Part shown: in pieces, positions 6,603 to 9,502 of the stretch
Layout of the letters: each line of letters opens with the position of its first letter
How positions within the stretch are numbered: position 1 is the first letter of the stretch
Assembly (NCBI GenBank): GCA_964633225.1
Contig: CAZWFQ010000104.1
Span: forward strand, 1-9,502
From: JAKQIM01 sp964633225
GTDB lineage: Bacteria > Chloroflexota > Anaerolineae > Anaerolineales > UBA4823
DNA length: 9,502 nt
Direction of reading: 5' to 3'
Translations under genes and position numbers: made by a program
Notes under the pieces: generated by a model
Told to the model about the DNA's origin: nothing
Seen by the model: the letters and a program-made list of their open reading frames with translations, nothing else
The model's database searches: none

Positions 6603-6860
6603 ATGGCAAAACCAGTCCTGGCTGCCGATCGGATTGCACGAGCGCGTGCCTTGATCCAAGAGGCGCGTGACCTGCCCGTGCCCGTGGATGGCGGCAAATT
6701 CAATTTCACGTATATTGCGCAGGTCAAAGATCTCTTACGACAGGCGCGTGACCTGGTCAAGTTTATCTATGCGCGGCCTGGCGCCACGGCTGAAGTTAAA
6801 GACGATGCTAAGAGCGTGTTGGCTGAAGCTGACCAGGCGAACCAAGAGATATTGCATTAA
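6603..6860 (+). CDS. Small helical protein of unknown function
   Basis: An 85-residue protein starting MAKPVLAADR. I do not recognise the family. It is rich in Ala, Arg, Asp and Glu with heptad-like hydrophobics. Three helices are likely, about residues 4-23, 37-58 and 61-83, separated by a PVPVDGGKFNF turn and an RPGA turn. There is no signal peptide, cysteine or metal motif. The ATG at 6603 is preferred over the in-frame ATG at 6597 because GAGAGG (6591-6596) lies 6 nt before it. It follows the M48 gene by 24 nt on the same strand, so co-expression is likely and it may be a partner or regulator of that protease; this is inference from position only. Its stop is 4 nt from the stop of the convergent gene. 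Confidence 0.75.
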   Translation: MAKPVLAADRIARARALIQEARDLPVPVDGGKFNFTYIAQVKDLLRQARDLVKFIYARPGATAEVKDDAKSVLAEADQANQEILH

Positions 6861-6864
6861 AGTA

Positions 6865-7431
6865 TCAATCCAGAGATAAGTTTAAGTCCGAGGTCATCCC
6901 GGCCGGGGGACATCCCAAAGCCTGGATCAGGCGTGCCCAGTAATTAACCTGGGCTGAAGTGCTAGCCAGGATGACGATCTCGCGCTCGCTGAAGATGGCT
7001 TGCAGCCGCTTACCAAATGCGGGTGTAAATGCCAGCGGTGTTTGCGAGGCCAGGCGGGCATATTCAATTGCCAGACGCTCTTGCTCACTAAAGCTGTTGA
7101 CATCTTCTAGTACCTTGCGGCCTTGAAGTGCAGCCAATTCATCGGGCGTCATCAATGCTTGCCAACCGTTGGAATTCATATCCATGCAGAAGGGGCAGTT
7201 GACGGTAAAAGAGACGGTCATGCGCACCAGCTTGAGCATGCGCTGGTTGATACGACCCTCGTCGTGGGCAATCAATGCTTCGAGCACGCCAGAACTGATC
7301 GCTGTCTTGGGATACCAGGCCAGCAGGCGCGGCGGCAGCAGTTCATGGCCGGCGATCTTTTCTGCTATCCACAATGCAAAACGCAGCGGCCACGATATAC
7401 GAGTGGGGGGATCAATAAATGCAAGCTTCAT
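6865..7431 (-). CDS. Carboxymuconolactone decarboxylase/AhpD-like protein
   Basis: A 188-residue all-helical protein of the CMD/AhpD-like superfamily, which includes peroxidase-reducing thiol proteins. The core motif NCPFCMDMNSN holds the redox cysteine pair C79 and C82. The histidine usually found four residues after the second cysteine is replaced by Asn (N86), a variant I recall in other family members with C-D-N motifs. The C-terminal half, with SEQERLAIEYARL and SEREIVILASTSAQVNYWARL, fits the family pattern. ATG 7431 is preferred over an in-frame TTG at 7461, which lies inside the upstream gene. It begins 4 nt after the stop of the membrane-protein gene and lacks its own Shine-Dalgarno sequence, so translation is probably coupled to it. 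Likely role: thiol-based peroxide or redox chemistry. No true decarboxylase function should be assumed. Confidence 0.82.
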   Translation of the reverse strand: MKLAFIDPPTRISWPLRFALWIAEKIAGHELLPPRLLAWYPKTAISSGVLEALIAHDEGRINQRMLKLVRMTVSFTVNCPFCMDMNSNGWQALMTPDELAALQGRKVLEDVNSFSEQERLAIEYARLASQTPLAFTPAFGKRLQAIFSEREIVILASTSAQVNYWARLIQALGCPPAGMTSDLNLSLD

Positions 7432-7435
7432 GGAG

Positions 7436-8059
7436 TTAGATCCAATGCAGCAAGCCGGCAAAGACGATCAGCATCAGGGCATCCAGGGCGAAGATTGAGC
7501 CGATGAACACTTTTTGTACTTTTGGTTTCCAGTCGTAGCAGTAGAAGGCGGCCAGGAAGAAGGGAATGTAGACCGTCAGGAAGACGGGCAGAGCCCCCCA
7601 CCATGAATAGACCCAGACAAAAGCAGGTGTTTGGGCCAGGAAGATCTCAAAAATGGCGAAGAATGCGGCGTTGCCAACGGCAAAGACCAGGCGGTTGGGT
7701 AAGCCGATAATTTTCATCTGGGGGTCGACGGGCAGCAGCTTGCTGAGTACCAGCCCGGCAATGGAGAACATCAGGCTCAGTTCTATGCCAACCCCAACCA
7801 ACAGTAAGAAAGCTGTGCCGGTGGGCACGGTCCACAAGGCATGACCGCTGAAGTGTTGGATCAGGGCATTTAAGATCTCAAAGAACCAGTGGACGCCGTA
7901 TAAGGCCAGCCCGGCAGCAACCCCTTTCCAATTCTTCTTTGAGATCTCGTTGGTATAAACGTACATTACCAGCGCCAGCAGGGTGATGACGTACCATTGG
8001 AATACGCTTCCACTACGTAAAATGCTTAAAGCTTGTTCGGTTACCTCGGGGTGATTCAT
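7436..8059 (-). CDS. Multi-pass membrane protein of unknown function
   Basis: A 207-residue hydrophobic protein with about six or seven membrane helices (roughly 19-37, 44-66, 78-108, 122-142, 145-174, 181-205). I cannot name the family, although similar hypothetical proteins seem familiar from Chloroflexota and other bacteria. Polar residues lie inside predicted helices: H57, E61 and N64 in HWFFEILN, plus E93, N120 and E128. These could bind a metal, cofactor or ligand, or line a channel. The start is supported by GGAGGT (8068-8063), 3 nt before the ATG, which is rather close. It follows the caspase-like gene by 48 nt and precedes the AhpD-like gene by 4 nt, so it probably belongs to one operon with both. 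A membrane partner of the caspase or of the redox protein is possible but only inferred. Confidence 0.8.
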   Translation of the reverse strand: MNHPEVTEQALSILRSGSVFQWYVITLLALVMYVYTNEISKKNWKGVAAGLALYGVHWFFEILNALIQHFSGHALWTVPTGTAFLLLVGVGIELSLMFSIAGLVLSKLLPVDPQMKIIGLPNRLVFAVGNAAFFAIFEIFLAQTPAFVWVYSWWGALPVFLTVYIPFFLAAFYCYDWKPKVQKVFIGSIFALDALMLIVFAGLLHWI

Positions 8060-8107
8060 GATACCTCCAGAAAATTGCGAGAATGATCTTGCTTAAAACC
8101 AGGCTGT

Positions 8108-9097
8108 TTATCTTAGGGGTTTGTCTTCTACAATGACCAATGGTATATCGCCAACCAGGCGGGTGATGGCGTTGGGCGTTTGTTGGTACTGCTGCATCAG
8201 GGCCCATGCCTTGACCCGATCGGTTACATACAGGTTCAGGCCGTTAAAAGTGACAAAACGGCTGCCGGGATAACGTGCTTCACCTTTCAGGCCTTCTAGC
8301 AAGAAGTGTGTGAAGGCGCCGTTGCGGCTGGCGCCGTGTTTGTCTTTATATTCGTGAGCGCGCTCGTGCTGGCGGCAGGCTGCCAGGATGGCAGTGCCCT
8401 CGGCGCCTAAGAAGACACGCTTTTCAAATTCGGCGGTCATGTAATTGGCAGCACGGCCAATGCCAGAATGACAGGCGTCTAAGATGAGCACGCGAGCCTG
8501 GGCCGGTGCGTCCTGGATGATCTGTTTAAGGCGCTCAAAGTCAATGGCGGTGTCTTCGAGGTCTGAGAGATGCGAGTCGGAGGCCAGGAGATAAACTTTG
8601 CCATTTTCGTACAGCCCATGCCCGGCAAAATGGACCAGCAGCAGGTCGCCGGGTCCGGTGGCTTGGGCCCAGCGGCTTAACTCGCCCAGGATATTGCTGC
8701 GGGTTGGGATCAGCTTGTGGCTTGTCTGGTTGGAATGCAGGGTTTGTACTGTGTATCCTGCCTGGCCAAGCAAGGCACCCAAATCCAGGACGTCATTGAC
8801 GGTGTTCGGGAGAGGGCTGAAATCCTGGTCATCGTAATGGCTGACGCCGATCAGGAGGGCATACCAGGCGTGGATATTCAGTTGGGGCGCTTGAAGGGGG
8901 GCAGAGGCTGTGCCCTCGCGACTGGTTGGAGGAACGTCTGGTGGATAAAGTTCGAGCTCCAGCACCTTGTCGCGCAGCGTCTTTAAGCGTCTTTCTAATT
9001 CATCTGGTATGGATGAGTACGCAGCAGCCAGGATTTCGAGTTCTTCCAATTCCCGGCGGGCGTCTTTCAGTGCATTCGATTCTTCAACCAGGGCCAA
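8108..9097 (-). CDS. Caspase-like cysteine protease (peptidase C14, metacaspase-type)
   Basis: A 329-residue protein. The caspase-like domain (about 76-300) opens with WYALLIGVSHYDD and carries the catalytic dyad: H160 in LLVHFAGHG and C209 in VLILDACHSG. The later NGAFTHFLLEGL segment is typical of bacterial caspase-like domains. Residues 1-50 form a charged helical region (ARRELEELEILAAAYSSIP, then ELERRLKTLRDKVLELE) that looks like a small helical hairpin or coiled coil. A proline-rich linker (51-72) joins it to the protease. There is no signal peptide, so it should be cytosolic. The start is a TTG at 9097 with AAGGAAG (9110-9104) 6 nt upstream; no ATG lies ahead of the catalytic domain in this frame. 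It starts 26 nt after the radical SAM gene, so it is probably co-transcribed and functionally linked. Family members cleave proteins after Arg/Lys or acidic residues; specificity here is unknown. The dyad is intact. Confidence 0.9.
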   Translation of the reverse strand: MALVEESNALKDARRELEELEILAAAYSSIPDELERRLKTLRDKVLELELYPPDVPPTSREGTASAPLQAPQLNIHAWYALLIGVSHYDDQDFSPLPNTVNDVLDLGALLGQAGYTVQTLHSNQTSHKLIPTRSNILGELSRWAQATGPGDLLLVHFAGHGLYENGKVYLLASDSHLSDLEDTAIDFERLKQIIQDAPAQARVLILDACHSGIGRAANYMTAEFEKRVFLGAEGTAILAACRQHERAHEYKDKHGASRNGAFTHFLLEGLKGEARYPGSRFVTFNGLNLYVTDRVKAWALMQQYQQTPNAITRLVGDIPLVIVEDKPLR

Positions 9098-9103
9098 GTT
9101 GGA

Positions 9104-9110
9104 CTTCCTT
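9104..9110 (-). promoter_or_regulatory. Ribosome binding site fixing the TTG start of the caspase-like gene
   Basis: AAGGAAG on the minus strand, 6 nt before TTG 9097, inside the 26-nt gap after the radical SAM gene. It is the reason for accepting a non-ATG start, since the next in-frame Met lies beyond the catalytic His and Cys. Confidence 0.7.
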
Positions 9111-9123
9111 GTTGTGACGGGAC

Positions 9124-9502
9124 TTAGATTTCTACCAGCCGGCGGTCATAAAGCAGACCGATGAAATTGAGGGCAGCTTTTCCGAATTGATGCTCAATGT
9201 CAGCCAGGGTCGTCTCGCCTTTGCAGAGAATTTCTAACAGGGGCAGGGCGGCGGCAGTGACCTTGAAGATTTGAGAGCGGTTGATCAGCAGGTAACCGAA
9301 ATGCTCTTGGCGCAGCGAGAAGCAGGCGCGCGGGCAAGCCTGTGCATACAACAGGTGTTCAACGGTTGGGAGGGGCTCTGCTGTTTCAAATGGTGCACAG
9401 GCCAGGGGATCCATTTCTGAGTGGTTGGCCTGGGCGTTGGCGCGGCAGCCACCCCGGCAGTAGTCGTACATCTGGCAAGATTGGCAAGGGGCGGGAATTC
9501 CC
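9124..9502 (-). CDS. Radical SAM protein, SPASM and PqqD-like C-terminal part (partial)
   Basis: The frame is open to the right window edge, giving the last 125 codons of a larger gene; the ATG at 9471 is internal and should not be taken as the start. The first visible residues carry C6, C9, C15, C19 and C35 in a C-x2-C-x5-C-x3-C...C pattern with YCRGGCRA, the signature of the SPASM domain, which binds auxiliary iron-sulfur clusters in radical SAM peptide-modifying enzymes. Two more cysteines (C56, C60) lie in the linker. Residues about 65-125 (FGYLLINRSQIFKV, then LLEILCKGETTLADIEHQFG, ending GLLYDRRLVEI) match a PqqD-like RiPP recognition element, which binds leader peptides. The radical SAM domain with its CxxxCxxC motif lies outside the window, so that part is inferred from the SPASM domain. 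Expected role: modification of a ribosomal peptide. The caspase-like gene follows after 26 nt. Confidence 0.85.
   Translation of the reverse strand, partial: GIPAPCQSCQMYDYCRGGCRANAQANHSEMDPLACAPFETAEPLPTVEHLLYAQACPRACFSLRQEHFGYLLINRSQIFKVTAAALPLLEILCKGETTLADIEHQFGKAALNFIGLLYDRRLVEI

Noticed and set aside
7123..7506. Plus-strand ORFs over the AhpD-like gene
   Set aside because: They run antisense to the CxxC motif region and cross the gene junction; no ribosome binding site or family resemblance.
9124..9471. A separate 115-residue protein starting at ATG 9471
   Set aside because: The frame is open to the window edge and residues before this Met include the first SPASM cysteines (C-x2-C), so the ATG is internal to a larger gene.

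Overview
The window looks like chromosomal DNA from a Chloroflexota bacterium, most likely Anaerolineae. This is an inference from protein style: a very large secreted subtilase built from BACON-like and NEW3-like modules and ending in FLPIV, a Ste24-type M48 protease, an IS1-like zinc-ribbon transposase start and a bacterial caspase-like protease. There are no rRNA or tRNA genes, no CRISPR array and no taxonomic marker to prove it.

Layout. (a) Positions 1-153, minus strand: the 5' end of an IS1-like transposase gene that leaves the window. (b) 374-5173, plus strand: one giant gene for a 1599-residue exported S8 protease, preceded by a 220-bp spacer holding a small ORF and two short hairpins. 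(c) 5174-5447: a spacer with two striking perfect palindromes and a promoter that places transcription start at or next to the ATG of the next gene. (d) 5448-6578 and 6603-6860, plus strand: a membrane M48 metalloprotease and a small helical protein of unknown role, probably co-transcribed. (e) 6865-9502, minus strand: four closely spaced genes, read from the right edge leftward as a radical SAM protein with SPASM and PqqD-like ends (N-terminal part missing), a caspase-like cysteine protease, a multi-pass membrane protein of unknown function, and a carboxymuconolactone decarboxylase/AhpD-like protein. The gaps are 26, 48 and 4 nt. Blocks (d) and (e) converge with only 4 nt between stop codons.

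How the genes may work together. The most interesting unit is block (e). A radical SAM/SPASM enzyme carrying a peptide-recognition (RRE, PqqD-like) domain normally modifies a ribosomally made peptide. Here it sits directly upstream of a caspase-like protease, so a peptide-modification pathway with its own protease, or a stress or conflict system in which the caspase is the effector, is a reasonable hypothesis. No precursor peptide is visible; it would have to lie beyond position 9502 or elsewhere in the genome. The S8 protease stands alone and probably works at or outside the cell surface. The M48 protease probably acts in membrane-protein turnover, with the 85-residue protein as a possible partner.
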